The notes under the pieces were generated by a model, which searched no databases, was not told the origin of the DNA, and saw only the letters and a program-made list of their open reading frames with translations. Shown piece by piece: positions 1-13,671 of a stretch of 64,000 nt of DNA. Each line of letters begins with the position of its first letter. The stretch's first letter is position 1. The translations under genes were made by a program, and so were the position numbers. The stretch is from Rapana venosa (lineage: Eukaryota; Mollusca; Gastropoda; Neogastropoda; Muricidae). The stretch is taken from NCBI GenBank assembly GCA_028751875.1, contig CM054140.1, forward strand, positions 56,226,997-56,290,996, given 5' to 3'.

Positions 1-131
1 TCAGTCTCTCTATGTAGTTGCTGCTATTTTCAGTGTGTCTTAGGCGGTTAGTTTGCATAAAAGTTTAACTTCTATGAAGAGAATTTATGTATCATGTGTG
101 TTCTAGCCTCACTGATGTGTTCTGATTTCAG

Positions 132-1312
132 AGCTGTTGCCAAAGCTGCAGGAAAGACACTTGCCTTTGGAGGAGATGAAGAAGGAAATAATGCACAGTA
201 TGTGATTTATTGATTTGAAATTTAAAAGGTGTTTGTTTCTTTTGATTTGTTTGAGGAATGGGGTTGGGGAGGGGGGGGGAGACAAAACCAGTGTGTTACA
301 GCTGAAATATGATTGATGTTGTTCATTTCAAAGAGGGTTATTTCACTCAGTCTAGATTTGTTTCCTGGGGAAGACAGAGGGTTACTTTTTTGTTGGGAGA
401 ATATTTTTTAAGTTAATTTTATTATTGACATGAGCATTAGCCATGTTACCCATGTCAGATTAAGTATTAGAATTGTTAGTGTGGTTGTAGAAATGACAAA
501 GAAAGAAAACACACACGCACACAAAAATACATATACTTATGTGAATGGTGAAACCAAAATGTAAGCAAGAACAGTTTATGATGTGCAAATAAACCTCATT
601 CTAATGTAACTTTTTCAGTGGCATTTTCCTTTCTCTGTTTGAATGGCAAAAAGGCATATTACATTTTTATGTCTTTCATGGAGATGACAGCTGTGACCTC
701 TCTGTGCAGGGCCCTCTCTTTCCTGTACCCCTTCGGTGCCACACTGAATGTGATGAAGCCAGCTGCAGCAGTGCTGTCTTCAGGCAGTGTCAGCTTCCCT
801 CTCAACAGACCTGTCTGTGTCTCTACACTCACAAGGTAATGCTGAAGGAAGTGTGAGCAGGCATGTTTTGTGCATATGCATGTAAGTAAAGCTTCGTACA
901 TCCTAGTGAAGGGAAGTAGGTGAACGCATGTTGGTGTGTATTTAGTGAAGCCCTTCATATCCTCATGAAGGGATGTTGGTGTATACATGAGTTTGTATTT
1001 GTATGTGAAATCTCTTATATCCTAGTGATGGGAAGTTGCTGTATGTCTCTGTTGTCGGGGTTTTTTTTTAGTTATTATTTTCTTTTTTCTAAGTTATATA
1101 ATAACCTAGAAAATAATAGGTTTCTATGTTACATAACATGCATTATGTTTTGGTTTCAGGCAAACCGTGGCAAGCTGGTGGTGCTAGGATCCACACACAT
1201 GTTCAGTGATCAGTACTTGGACAAAGAGGAGAACAGCAAGATCTTGGTGAGTGAACATTGGCATTGAACCCCAACCCTCAGAGACAGTGTGTGTGTGTGT
1301 GTGCATATGTGC

Positions 1313-1352
<40 letters not shown>

Positions 1353-4300
1353 GTGTGTGTGATGTTCTCAGCTAAATGACATTAATTGGTCTCCCCTGTT
1401 GCACCAATCAGTATTCATGATGCACTTTCTTCTGTCTTTTGATAATTCATGTTTATGATTAAATAGCGCATTCAGTGACAGTAACACAATAAGCTATGGA
1501 TCGAAGGTTTTCCATGAATTTTTTGGGTGCCTTGAACATTGAACTGGTATAAAATGATCAGACCTGGACAGTGATGAGAATGGGTAATGTTAAATGTTCT
1601 CTGACCAAATATATGATATTCTGGGAATCTTGTCTGTCTGTCACCAGGATGTTTTGATACAGTTCCTGACAACAGACGAGATCAAGCTGAATGTAATTGA
1701 CGCTGAGGACCCGGAGGTAAGAAACTAAAATTTTGATGGAATTCTCCCTCTCTCTGTCTTTGTCTTCTTCATTCTAACCTCTATCTGTTCTGCCATTTTT
1801 AAACAATTTAGATCATAATTGTCATGAATATAATGTTTGCTCTTAAGCAAAGATATTTAACATAATCCTAAAAGTGACTGGTTTTCTCTTAGCAAGCATT
1901 ACAAAGATGTTCAGTATGCAAAGAAATTAAAAAGTAATAAAAGAAATATCAGAGAATGTGTTTCAATATGCAAGGAAACTGAAATGAGAGATCATTCTTC
2001 TTCTTCTGTCCACATACTTTTCTGACAAGCTCACCTGCATCACTCATAAACAGTCCGTGATCACTAGCAACACTAACAAACGTCTTGTACTGCTTCCAGA
2101 TTTCAGACTACAACCAGTTGCCGGACGTGGCCCGTCTGTCAGAGCAGCTGAAGACGTGTTTGCAGGAGAGCGACGACATTCCTCGAGATATAACCACACT
2201 CTTCGACAACTCCCTCTTCCGTCTGGACACTAGCCTGGTCTCCAAGTCCATCAAGTCAGTCCCTGTCCTGGCATAGAACTTGTTTGAAAAAAATTCTGTG
2301 TTTACTTGGTTAACATAACTTAGAAGACTATGTTATTAACAAGAAGTAAGAATTTTCAATAGGGATAATCTTCTTTTTTTTCCTCAGTATTCTTGGTCAT
2401 ACACATTTCTATGTTCTAGGCAAAAATTATTTTCAGTGGGTACAATCAATATTTTATCTGTATGTACTCTTTTCTGGACATGAACTGTTATCATTACGTC
2501 TTGATTTCACTACATATGTACATTCTGGTTCCTTTTTGTTAATGGGATTCATATGTATGTATGTGTGCTTTTTTTTTTTTTCAAAAGACACTTTGGCATG
2601 ATTTTTTTCTCTTGAAAAAGATTTAAAATGAAAACTGGTGTGATTTGTACTCTGCATAAAGAGCCATCTTTTTCTGTGTGCTTAGGGCGTTTGAACAGCT
2701 GAGTGTGAAGCATGAACCATTGACATTGATCACGCCCCAGTTTGAGACACCACTGCCTCCCCTGCAACCAGCGGTAATCTCCTTCCCTCGCCTCCGACAC
2801 CTTCTTATTTCCCTTTTGCCTCTGGCTTTCATCATTTACTTTGTACCACGTCTTTTGGACAGAATGAAAGACTAGTCAGACTTAATGATATGAAGAATTA
2901 ACAGATGATTCTCGGTATCATGCATTTTTCGAAGGTTGGAGAATAAAAGACATGTCGATCTTGGTATTATGAGGAATTAACAAATGTTACCTGTCATGCA
3001 TTGCAGAACAAATAAATATAATATAATTAAATAATGAAATGAGCTATTAGATATGAAAATCAATCTCATGGACATTTCCTGGATATAACGATTAATCCCA
3101 TTTAGAGTTTTTGAATAGTTCAAACCTGCTGTGCATTGCAGCATAGTTAAACCTTTCTCCGACACAAAAGATAGTTTCACAGAACTTGTCATATATTGTT
3201 GTCTTGGTTTTAGCACAAAGAATGGTTATCTTTCAGGTGTTCCCACCCACATTCCGTGAAATGCCACCACCATCATTAGAGCTGTTTGATCTGGATGAAC
3301 AGTTCTCTTCAGAGAAAGTGCGGGTGGCCCAGATCACCAACAAATGTAAGATTCTTGTCGTATTCCGCTCATTTCAAGTCACGTCGTGTCTTGCCATATC
3401 CGTTTGTTGGTATTGTTTCGACTGCTCAGGAGGAAGGAAAGTGATTCATCTGTAAATGAATTCTAATCATTGTTGCTGGAGATATTCGGTATGATTTAAT
3501 ATTTCCAGCACACACACAAAATCCTGTTGAAATTAGGTGTTTTTATTTGATTTTTGGTTGTTTTAGTTTTATTGTTACTAGCTGTCAATTTTATGTGTTA
3601 GAAGAATACCATGTCATTGTTTTTACCTTATTTCTATCTCTCTCATCTCAGGAAAGAAATACGAGCCAATGAGGACTACGAGATTATAGGCTTCCATGTA
3701 TGACTACTTTATAGTTCCTTGCCAAACAAGTAACTATAGGCTGACATTCTTTCTTCTAAACAGAGAATGGAAAAGGGGGAAAGAGACAAATTATGTGACA
3801 GTACTGCTGTGCCAAAGGCACCGTGGTCGAGTGGTTTAGGCGGTCAACTCGTGATCCAGAGGTCGCGGGTTCGATCCCCGCTCGGCTCGGTGTTGTGTCC
3901 TTGGGAAAGACACTTTACTCCTATTTTCCTCACTCCACCCAGGTGTACAAGTGGGTACCAGCTCTGCTGGGGAAGTATCTGGCGACAGACTAGCGTCCTG
4001 TCACAGGGGTGGTGAAAAACCATCAGTTCGCTTAACGCTACAGAAACCGGGATAAGCTCCGGCTCTATGGGCCTTCTGGCTCGAAAGAGCATACTTACTG
4101 CTGTGCCAGAAGCTAGCTGTTGGTTCAGAACACAAGCTCAACATCCTTTACATCAACAACAAATCAACAACAAATATCTAAATGTAGGCATCAGCACTAA
4201 GGTTGTGCCAGTAACAGAGAACTGGCATTTTTTCAGTTGTTATTTTGATGATTGGCATCATTCCCATCTTGCTTCATTTCTCTTTAACCGGTTTGGTTTG

Positions 4301-5450
4301 TGAGCAGTAACTTTACTCCGAGCGCTCACTCTCCCCAAGGTAAAGGTTTAGCAGCATTGAGCAAGGTTGCCTCATGGACGGGTGACCATTTGTGGTCAGA
4401 CATTGACGGTATACATCACATTTTGCCAGGTACGGACGATGATCTGGAGTACTATGTGCGCGAGTGTGGCGACATCCTGGGCGTGACCCACAACCTGCCC
4501 CAGGATAACCGCACTGCTAAACACATCCTGGAGCACATCTTCACGCAGATCGTCGAGTTCAAGAAACTCAACCAGGTGGGTAAATTCTCTATTCTCACCA
4601 GCATGGTTTTTTTTTGAGCCGTTGTTAAATCTAGTTGCACAAATCAACATGACGCTATTATTATGTGCAACTGATTTTATGTCTTATTACACAAATCAAC
4701 ATGGTGTTTTCTGTTTTATCACTTCCATATTACGATTACTTAAAGCTGTTTTTAAGTCCTGTTACACAAATTTGAAAAACTAATGTACCACTGACACAAA
4801 TTAAAATAGTGGAGGTTTTTTCTTAACATTTACGTGTTATTGTTGTTAAATAAACATTTTCCACAGTTCTATCAAAATACTTTTGGATAAGTCCAGTGTC
4901 TTTGATTCGGATTTAAATCAGTTTCCCTGACAAATTACAGACTGATTTGCTGTTTATTTCTAAATGTTCCAAGAAGATTGTTAGAGTGTTGTTGTTGGGA
5001 AGTGATATGATCCTGCATTATGCATTTTCCCTTTGCAAATACTTCCCAAAGAAATGCCAAAGAAAAAATAGCTCTAACTTTCTTATTTTAAAGCGTTTTT
5101 AGCAGTCATTTGTAATACATTTCTAAAACACAGATACATCATTTGAAAGTTTAACACATTTAAAAAATCAAAATGTGAATGTCATATCAGAGTGGGAAAA
5201 TATTAGGAGTTAAAAATGGCTGATCATGTACACTTTTTTTGCTCACCCATTAAGCTAAATTATGTAACCTTTATTTTTGCAGTAATGTAAATATGTGGTA
5301 AGACAAAATTCAACCTATTTCAGTGTGGAAAAGTTTTGGTGATGGGAGAGTGAAAAGATGTGGTTTTGTGTTCGAGAGTCAACTAATTTAAATCCAACAA
5401 ATTTCCTTGAAAAGCTCAGAGGCAGAGTTGCTTTGTTTTGTTTGTTTTAT

Positions 5451-5482
<32 letters not shown>

Positions 5483-6359
5483 ATGTGTTGCTTGAATGCT
5501 CTGACAGCAAATTTTAACAATATGCTATAAAGAAAAATGCCAACATGTGATATATCAAGCTTGGATTTTGTTGCCTAATTCTGAAATGGCTTTGATGAAT
5601 TGTAACCAGTTTTGATTTGTTTGACTAAACCTATATGTTTACTTCCTAATTGGAAACACATTGAGTGTATGGTTGAGTTTGGTTTGACCATTCATGTGCA
5701 GTGCTCTGGGGAAATTAATGTGTGTGTGTGTTGTGTGTGTGTGTTGTGTGTGTGTGTGTGGTGTGTGTGTGTGTGAACACAACAAAGAGGAAGGTTGACA
5801 GACAGCTTATTGTGTTGAAGATTTAATTTCTGAATTTTGTTTGCAATTTTTCACATTTACTTTACTGTATAGTATTGTCTGCACAATAATCATTTAGTAC
5901 TAGCATGTAGCTGCCCCATTGTAATTTGTATTTTGTGCCTTACGTTTCTGCCTCAAAAGTACAGCAATGTCTTCTTGTAATGCGGGTTTAGTTTTTGGTA
6001 CAAATGCTCAAATTATCTAAATCAAACCCCAACTTGAAAAATAGTACATTTTTACTTGAATGCTTTTAAAGGAAATCTCAAGATAAGTTGAAATAAATCA
6101 ATAACAACAACAAAGTAAACACAATAATTAATAAGATGGATCAAACAAATAACTTTACAATAATTCCATGTCATTCCAAATATCACATATCCATAACTCA
6201 TTGAAAAAATGCACATCATTCATGCTCAAGAGAAAGATATGTATATCTGTCATCTTTCATGAATATAATTTAACGGGGGAAAAAATGTGGTTGTTTCAGG
6301 ATCGCGACTTCCATGATGGTGATGGTGGGGTGCAGTTTGGTGGAAGTAGTTTTGCCTGA
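132..6359 (+). CDS. IFT52: IFT52, intraflagellar transport protein 52 (partial, 3' nine coding exons)
   Basis: IFT52 is a core subunit of the IFT-B complex that carries cargo along the ciliary axoneme. Coding exons read as 132-197, 710-835, 1160-1246, 1648-1716, 2100-2254, 2686-2773, 3237-3345, 4430-4575 and 6300-6359 (stop TGA 6357-6359), all with AG acceptors and GT donors. Translated blocks match the family: ALSFLYPFGATLNVMKP, GKLVVLGSTHMFSDQYLDKE, DAEDPE, ESDDIPRD, VKHEPLTLITPQFETPLPP, FPPTFREMPPPSLELFDLDE, ECGDILGVTHNLPQD and AKHILEHIFTQIVEFKKLNQ, then a short acidic/glycine tail ending SSFA. About 300 codons are present of a family length near 440, so the N-terminal GIFT domain start is outside the window. 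Oddity: exon 710-835 is one base short of the phase needed to join exon 1160-1246 (see findings); the other joins are in phase. Family identity is very sure; whether the allele is intact is not. Confidence 0.95.
3815..4095 (+). mobile_element. tRNA-derived SINE with target-site duplication (IFT52 intron)
   Basis: A tRNA-like head starts near 3815. It has an A box (tggtcgagtgg, 3824-3834) and a B box (ggttcgatccc, 3868-3878), the two internal RNA polymerase III promoter elements. A body with cttgggaaagacactttac and a downstream cactccacccaggtg block follows, as in many invertebrate SINEs. The copy is flanked by a perfect 13-bp direct repeat, tactgctgtgcca, at 3802-3814 and 4096-4108, which marks retroposition. 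It lies in the intron between IFT52 exons 3237-3345 and 4430-4575. It is not a functional tRNA gene, because the 3' acceptor half does not pair properly with the 5' end. Confidence 0.85.
4576..6299 (+). other. IFT52 last intron, no gene
   Basis: This AT-rich intron holds a (GT)n tract running into a G tract at about 5453-5482 and a broken (GT)n tract at about 5720-5775. I see no SINE head, conserved coding block or RNA gene in it. Confidence 0.6.
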
Positions 6360-8270
6360 GACGCCGTCTGTCTGCAAGTCTGTCTTGTGATTTGGAACCA
6401 TATCAGTGTCAACATTCGACTGTTAGCTCAGTCTCTCCTTACACCTCTCTCCACCTTTTCTTTACTTTAAAACCATCAGTGCATACATGTCGGTCAAATG
6501 TGTGAAATGCCCCCACTCCCCATTCTCTCTCTATGCAAGAATGGTATTTTCTCTTAAAAGATGTCTACAATCCTTGGTCGAAAGGTTTTACATTAGTGTC
6601 TATATATATGTGTAACTGGTCACACACAGATAATGATTTGTGAGACCAAATGGTGACATTTTATCCATGCCAGATTCTTTGAAAAAGTGATGAGACTGAG
6701 ATTAGGGGAATAACAACAGAACTGGATCACTCACTTTGATTTGTTTTTACAAGATTGCACTATAGAAAATCCATATATTATCATTATTTATCAATATACG
6801 AAGCGTTTGTGATATCAGAGGTGGTATTTCAGTTTTTAGTCTGAACTCAGTTTGAAGCTGACAATTCTAGAACAAGACAGACAGGCCGAAAACAAATAAA
6901 TCAATCCAACATGGTATTCCTTGAAGTGTGCTTGTCCTGAATTAGATGGTTAAGTTCAGTCCATATTGACAAATATTGTTTTTGTAATATCACCCTGATT
7001 TAGAAGGAAAGGCTCCATACATGTTAACAAACCAAACAGAAAAGAGCACCCTTTTTATAGAACAAAAAACAAAAACCTTCCCCCCCCCCAATCAAAACCC
7101 AACAAAAAAAATCATAAATAATGGAAGGCACAAGGTAATGGTGAACATTATCATTTGTATGGTTCAAATATGTGTATGGTTTCAATACGTTGTGTTACTG
7201 TGAGTAGGAAATTATGGATGACTCTTAACATTCTTGCTAAAATTTGGAGGAGTGGGTGGGTTGTTTGTTGGTTTGGTTTTCTTAGGGTGGGGGGGAGGGA
7301 ATTCGGAATTGATTGATTGAGGTAAAGGGTAGATGTTGTACTTGAAGTACACAGCTTTTAATAACTCATCGCCATGAATGTGTATGCTGTGTGCTTCTGC
7401 CCAGATTGAGAGCGTGTGTGACTGAACAAGAGTAAAGAAAGAATATTCCATGTACTTAAAACATTATTCATCAAAACAGTATAACAGAACAAGATTTTCT
7501 TCTGTCATCTGTATGCAGCTAAATTGCTCTCTCTCTCTCTCTCTCTCCTCTCTCTTCTCTCCTCTTCTCATCAGTACACGAGTCCTAATCACCTGCTTTG
7601 TATGTCAATATTGTCATCATTTGAGTGTTCTTCAGACACATATAAGAGTAAAAGCTGTTTGTAAAATGTCTGCATTTGTACATATGTAGGGGTATTGTCC
7701 ATGGAATTTGAATCTATTGCTTATTCGGTTACAGCAACTACATGTGTGATGTGGGCAAACTTCCTTGCGTTAAGTTTGCCAAAGGGTCTGATGTATAATT
7801 TGATGTAATTTATGAAGGTCTCATGTTGTCAGACAGTGATTATATGTGATAAATATTTGACTGGAATGACATATCGGTGGAGGGAAAGGGAATATCAAAA
7901 TAGATGTTTTCTTCTGTTTTATTATTCTTTGATGAAATATTACAGCTTTCTCTAATTTATTTTTACACACACAACCTTTTAAAACCTTATGTTTTTTTGT
8001 TGTGTCTCTAGAATCTTTTTTTTTTTCCCCAGAGGGAGAGTGCGACAGATTTTGGGGGTTTTGTGTGTAGAAATAGATAATAATATTTTATCTTGGGTTG
8101 ACCTTTTTTTTTTTTCTTTCCATTTTACAAGAGGAACAGTAGAAAAATGTTTATCTTGTTGGAACTGAAACCGTTATTAAAGATTGATATTTTATGACCC
8201 TTTATTTACATTTCCACCAGCTGTTTTTAAACATAGTTTTCTTCACAAATTAAAAACACTTTAGCATAGA
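6360..8270 (+). other. IFT52 3' untranslated region and flank
   Basis: The IFT52 stop codon is at 6357-6359. A consensus AATAAA lies at 6895-6900 and is a plausible polyadenylation signal. Later ATTAAA/AATAAA hexamers (about 8177 and 8366) would allow a longer transcript. Short homopolymer and (CT)n tracts occur at 7530-7565. No other gene is visible. Confidence 0.45.
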
Positions 8271-8510
8271 TATGCTACAGCTTTTTACAGTGAAAAAAGG
8301 GGGCCAGTTTAGAATCAAACCAGAAGGTGGTTGTGTTGTGATACAGGGCCTGTGTTTTGGAAACAGAATAAATGGACAACATAAAACCTGGTGTGTTCCC
8401 CAAATCCATTTTTATTCTGAAACATTTCAGGTATTACAAGTCTTTAAATCCACCACCTTTATATATATATGGGCAAAGCAACGCGTCTTTTCTTTGTTGA
8501 GATGAATAGC

Positions 8511-8890
8511 AATCTCAGTCATTTATCACACATGTTGCGAACAGCAATGTGCATACTCTGTTCCACACATCACCGATATCAATGTGTATGATCCATTTCA
8601 CACATTGTGAACGATAATGTGTCTAATCCATTACACACGCATTGACAGCAATGTGTGTAGTGCGTTACACATATGAACAGCAATACTGTTATCTGTTCAA
8701 CACATCATCAACAGTAAAGCTGTGCTGATTTTTATCCTTTACACACATGAACATAAATGTGTGTAATGCATGACATATATGAACAGCAATAATGTCACCA
8801 CATCATCAACAGTGACACTGATGATGTGCCGAGTGCTATGTGTCATCCATTCAAAACACACCCTATGCACAGCACTGTGTGCAATCCCCC
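8511..8890. repeat. Degenerate tandem repeat, unit about 40-45 bp
   Basis: Roughly nine diverged units share the pattern acacat, gaacagcaatgtgtgta, then atccattac/gcgttac. Spacing is irregular at about 40-45 bp. Later units drift towards cacatcatcaacagt. The array sits between the convergent 3' ends of IFT52 and the ZnT7 gene. Open frames across it are by-products of the repeat. Confidence 0.6.
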
Positions 8891-9589
8891 CCCCCCCCCA
8901 AACAAACTGCGGACAAAACGTGTACACATCACAAAGACCTATGAGTTTATCTGTAAAACATATCATGAACATAAAACATGGCAACAGAAACAGCAAACAT
9001 TCATTCATCCAGTTAATTATTCATGCCCCTTTGAGCCCAGCTGATTACTAAGGTCACCTTAGCTATATCACTAGGTAATCTTCAATAACCAACCACCAAG
9101 TATACATTTTAAAAAAGGACTTAAGTCTGCGAAGAACACTTTGTGCCAGGCAAACAAGACAAGGCTATGCTGAGTTGCTGTATCTTTCGCTTAATCTGTC
9201 GACCCCCTTAACCGGAAAAAAAAAAGTGAAAAAATAAGTAGCAAGGATCATAATAATGAAGTTGTACTTGGTTACCTGCCCTTATCCTCCACTGCTTTTT
9301 TTTCTCTTGATTATGGGGAAGAGAATGGTAAAAAGATGTTCTTCAAAACAAAACGAATTTTTTTTAAAATTCAGTCACAAAACGTAGATAAAAGTGCCCA
9401 GTGGGTAAATAAAACTGCACAAAGGACACAGCCTCTGTCCTCCTAAGTGTTTCGAAAAATTACTATCTTTACTCTTACGACAAAGACAGTTCATTACAGA
9501 CAGCTGAAAAAGTTTTAAAAATCAAAAAACTGTCAAGACCAGCTTGGGAAAAAAAAGGGGGGGGGGAGAAAAGTGGGAATGAACTAGAA

Positions 9590-9715
9590 TGAGAGTACAC
9601 GGAGAGAAAAGTGGGAGAAATCAACTAAAATACAACATAAGCTAAAACATAAAGTGTGACAGAATGTCCAGAAATTGGAGATGATACTTGTACTGAGAGC
9701 CCCCCGAATCCTCAT
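9590..9715 (+). repeat. Dispersed repeat fragment (copy 1 of 3)
   Basis: The stretch ending cagaatgtccagaaattgg, acttgtactgagag, ccccgaatcctcatggg resembles 30690-30765 (cagaatttccagaagtctg, atttgtactgacagg, cccccagtatccccatggg). It also matches the end of 19130-19195 more weakly (tttatactgacaggaactcc, then attcccatggg). It looks like one old interspersed repeat family of unknown class. Confidence 0.4.
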
Positions 9716-12700
9716 GGGTTAGCAGTTATAATCACAGTTCTTCTTCTCAAACTTCTCAGACGCACATAAAACATGGTTTATTTAAGTAGCAATACTTCCA
9801 AAAAACTATTCCACCCATTCTATTTTGGTTTCAACATACAGCCAGTCCACAATCATAATTCATCTCTTCATGGCAGCGTTATTCCTACTGCTTCCATTCA
9901 TTTCCCCTCTTTAAAAAATCCATGAATGATTCAACACAATTCTTAGGATCTGGAACACAAATTACCTCTACAAAAAAAAATGATGTTATGCTATGAATAC
10001 TTCAGTGTGTGTGTGTATAGTACAGATCTCTCTCTCTCTCTCTTTCCCCCTCCCTCCCTCCGAAGTACTAGTACATTATTACTCATCCTTTCCGTTTCAC
10101 TGCTCATCAGAACAACCAAATAATGTCCTTTTCCCCCACTTTTAGAAATAATTCATGCTATTTATATTTTTCACTCTTGGATTAAAAAAAAAAATTTTAA
10201 ACACTTGAAAAAGGGACAGCAATAAACCCAGAAAGCTTGCAGTATGTGACCAACAAGTCAACAACAGCAAGTGAGAAAATTTGTTTATTTACCTAACAGT
10301 CTTTTCATGCTGTTATGATTATTCACGTTTTTATCTGGAGTTACATGCAATAGCAGTCAATACAGTCTTTCCAATCATGCACTTGCTTTTTATTATCATC
10401 ACTCTGCTGGAGTGAACTGGTTCATAATAATGGTTAACGGAAATCAAACAGAAAACTGATGATTCCAGTCATTCCGTCAATCGTTTCATTCACCATGTCA
10501 CCTGAACCCTTCATAAATTAAAGTCCGTCTCCTTCGTTATATATAACACCTTCAGGAACATGTACACATATCACTCACTACGAACAGATTCCTTTGCTTG
10601 GAGATAAGCTTTGCATCATATCGCATACTGGAATGGATGACCGTATCTTTTGCACCTGATCAGGACCTATCTTTTTCATCCTTACTGGCTTAACTTACTT
10701 CACAACAACAAAATCCTCACACAAACTCTTCATCAGCAGAGAAAAACCACTCCAATAGCACTCGTCATGTTACCACTGCTAAATGCCACTGAGATTCTGC
10801 CCTACAGTCTGGCAATTTACATACTTGTGCCCCAATTCAACACATGAATGAACAAACAAATAATAAGAGAACAAATGAATAACAGATCAAGAGTCCTGAA
10901 TCGTTCATCTTTTACCAAGCAACAAGAGGTAACTGTGACGCGTGGTTCATATGTACGAAAACTCTAATACAACGTGATTTCCACTTTCCCCTATTTGTAT
11001 TTGTTTTAAATCTATGTTTTGACCCTGTTCTTTCCCGTTTAAAGCTTCAAAGGTCATCTATGACATGAGACAGCTGTAACAATTTAAAAAAACTTGAATC
11101 ATCCCATGAAGGGCAATTACAACACTGACAGGCACATACCTTTGGCAAACATCTGCCTTGCCAAAATCGTAAACCTTCTTATTTCAACGAGGATGAAAAT
11201 CATAAATGCCGAACATACTTTGAACACTCTCTGGAATACAAACCCAGACACCTAGATAATACCTATCTAAATGTGTGCACATTAAAAATGTGTAAGGACT
11301 TTTCAGCCTGCATCCCTGTCTGTCTGTCTCCAGTCTTCATTACTGTCCAAGCTGTGCATTTTTGTGTGAGAAGCATCATGCTTTTTGTTAATTCTTTTAA
11401 AGGGGATATTATCTCATGGGGAACACTCCATAAATGCTATTATTCCCTCTGCGAAAACTAGAAAAAGGGGAGCAGATCTTTTGTGTGGCAGAAAATGGAA
11501 TAAAAAGAGAAATGAGTTTCCTGGAGATCCACTGAGCAAATGCCTGACAAAACATTACATTACCTACTGCATTATCAAGTTACTGGCCTATGTGTGTTGA
11601 AAGGTGTGATTGCAAATTCATGATTCAGTTCACATGTGATGCACACACACATTTATCTACGCTGGTGGATTAAGGAAATGGAATCTTACGCAGCTCTATC
11701 TGGGGTAACTGGGGATCAAACTCATAATCTATGGAATATTGAATCCCATGCTAAATCTGTGCAGCCATCCTGTGCTCAAACAGCTCACTGTGAATCACAT
11801 TCACCAAGACATGAAGATTTGACAAAGAACACATCTTTCTGACAGCCATGAAATCTTTGTGCATAGCATTCACTGTCTCCTGGGTTTTTTAAGTTGGTGC
11901 TACAAAAATCACGAAGACATCCACATCATTGTCATGTTTTATCATGTTCATGGAGAGCCTTTCTAACCACTCATAAACAGCAAGCACACCACTGATTAAA
12001 AATCAAGTGCTAATATATTTTTTTAATAGATGGCACCAAAAAAGCCTAAAAGAAAACAACACCCCCTCCCCACCAAAAAAAAATTTATCACAAAAGCAAA
12101 CTAACCAAACCTACAGTTTATTTTTCAAAGCTGTGTAAATACTTCTCATCCCTGTATCTTTAACCAAAAGTCTTTATCACAGGTTTCATTACATTTAAGA
12201 GTTTCAAGGTAATCTCTGGAATAAGATATCTCCACAAATAAATTACAAATAAATAAATTTGAGAAAATCCATACACATTATCATCATCATTCTTTTAGAC
12301 TATCTTTAAAACTATTGGTGTTTCATACTCCTAATTTCATCAGCAGTGGGATCTAGTATATGCACAAGACTGATTGTCGTAAATATATTGCTCGACTTAC
12401 ATTACTCCCCTCAGACTAAAATGAATGAACGCTTACCACAGATCAGTGAAGCAAACCGAATTGACCACAGCAGACCGTTAATCGACAACATTGTTCCTTG
12501 GCACGAACAGATCATAAGTTCATATCTATTTACATTTTTCGCAACATTAAAGGCATAGATTGGTAGTGTCAGAGTCTCCAGCGAGATAACAATTCACTTA
12601 AACACATCGCCATACAAGCACTCACATATTTCAACACATTGCGCTCAACAGAACTTATCAATACTGTTGGACCCCAAAGTCACACAATCCATGATAAAAC

Positions 12701-13385
12701 CAATGCGTTTATACATAAAAACATTAAAATGGCATCCATACAAATATAAATACATATACAGATTATGAATACCCCATTTTGACAAACGACAAATCAAAAA
12801 CCCCAAATGGAAAGCAAAAAATAATAATAATAAAACCATGAAAAAGGAACAAAATATAGAAACCTTTCAGAAGCCATCTAGCTATTGTAAATAGTTTCAA
12901 CTATTCGTCTGATGTTGGACAAGATTCGCCTTGATGATAATCCTAAAGATTCAGCCTATGAATGTTCAAGTGAATAATTGGAATTTGAGTATGCCACTTT
13001 AATTTTGACCCAAAACTGTAAAGCAGCAACTCATAACCGAGATCGTGATCATCCATCAATTTTATTCAAAGCAAGATCATGTTCACAGTGGTTCACTTTT
13101 TGTCCATCACCTAAGAAAAATATGCGTCTGATAAATTTTGATTTTTTTGCTTGTCAGGCATGTGTACTTCAGTACATTTAGCACCTCATTTTTAGTTAAA
13201 ATTATCACCTCTGTAAAATCTGGTGGGGTGCGCCCAACAATTAGAAGCGCCCTTAAATCCATAAAATATGGGTCCTGACTTTAAAAAAAAAAGTTTCATT
13301 TTCTGGTCAAGAGATCAACGTAAAGACAAAACACTATGAGAAAAGTAAACAAAACTTAACATTGACAGATGCTTTTTGCTTTTTT

Positions 13386-13386
<1 letters not shown>

Positions 13387-13416
<30 letters not shown>
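13387..13416. repeat. Poly(C) tract, 30 bases
   Basis: An uninterrupted run of 30 C, equivalent to 30 G on the minus strand. It lies in the probable 3' region of ZnT7 and is the longest C/G homopolymer in the window. Confidence 0.95.
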
Positions 13417-13419
<3 letters not shown>

Positions 13420-13671
13420 TCTTTATTAGTTCTTCATCTGATTTTAGATATTAAATAAGGAGATCACGTTTTTGCATGGAAAACATCTCAATTACGACCA
13501 GTTCTCTTCCGTTCAGATCAAACTAAGAACATGTCTCTTCGCATCAAGTTCAAATTTTTATTCTCAGCAACATGCTCATTGTTTCAAACTCCCCATATCC
13601 CCCCTACCCCCCCACCCCCACCCCAAAAGGTTATTCTAAGTCCAAAAAAACACCCCATCAGTACACACTCC

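Noticed and set aside
3815..3895. A tRNA gene
   Set aside because: The A and B boxes are present but the acceptor stem does not pair, a long SINE body follows, and the whole unit has a target-site duplication. It is a SINE head.
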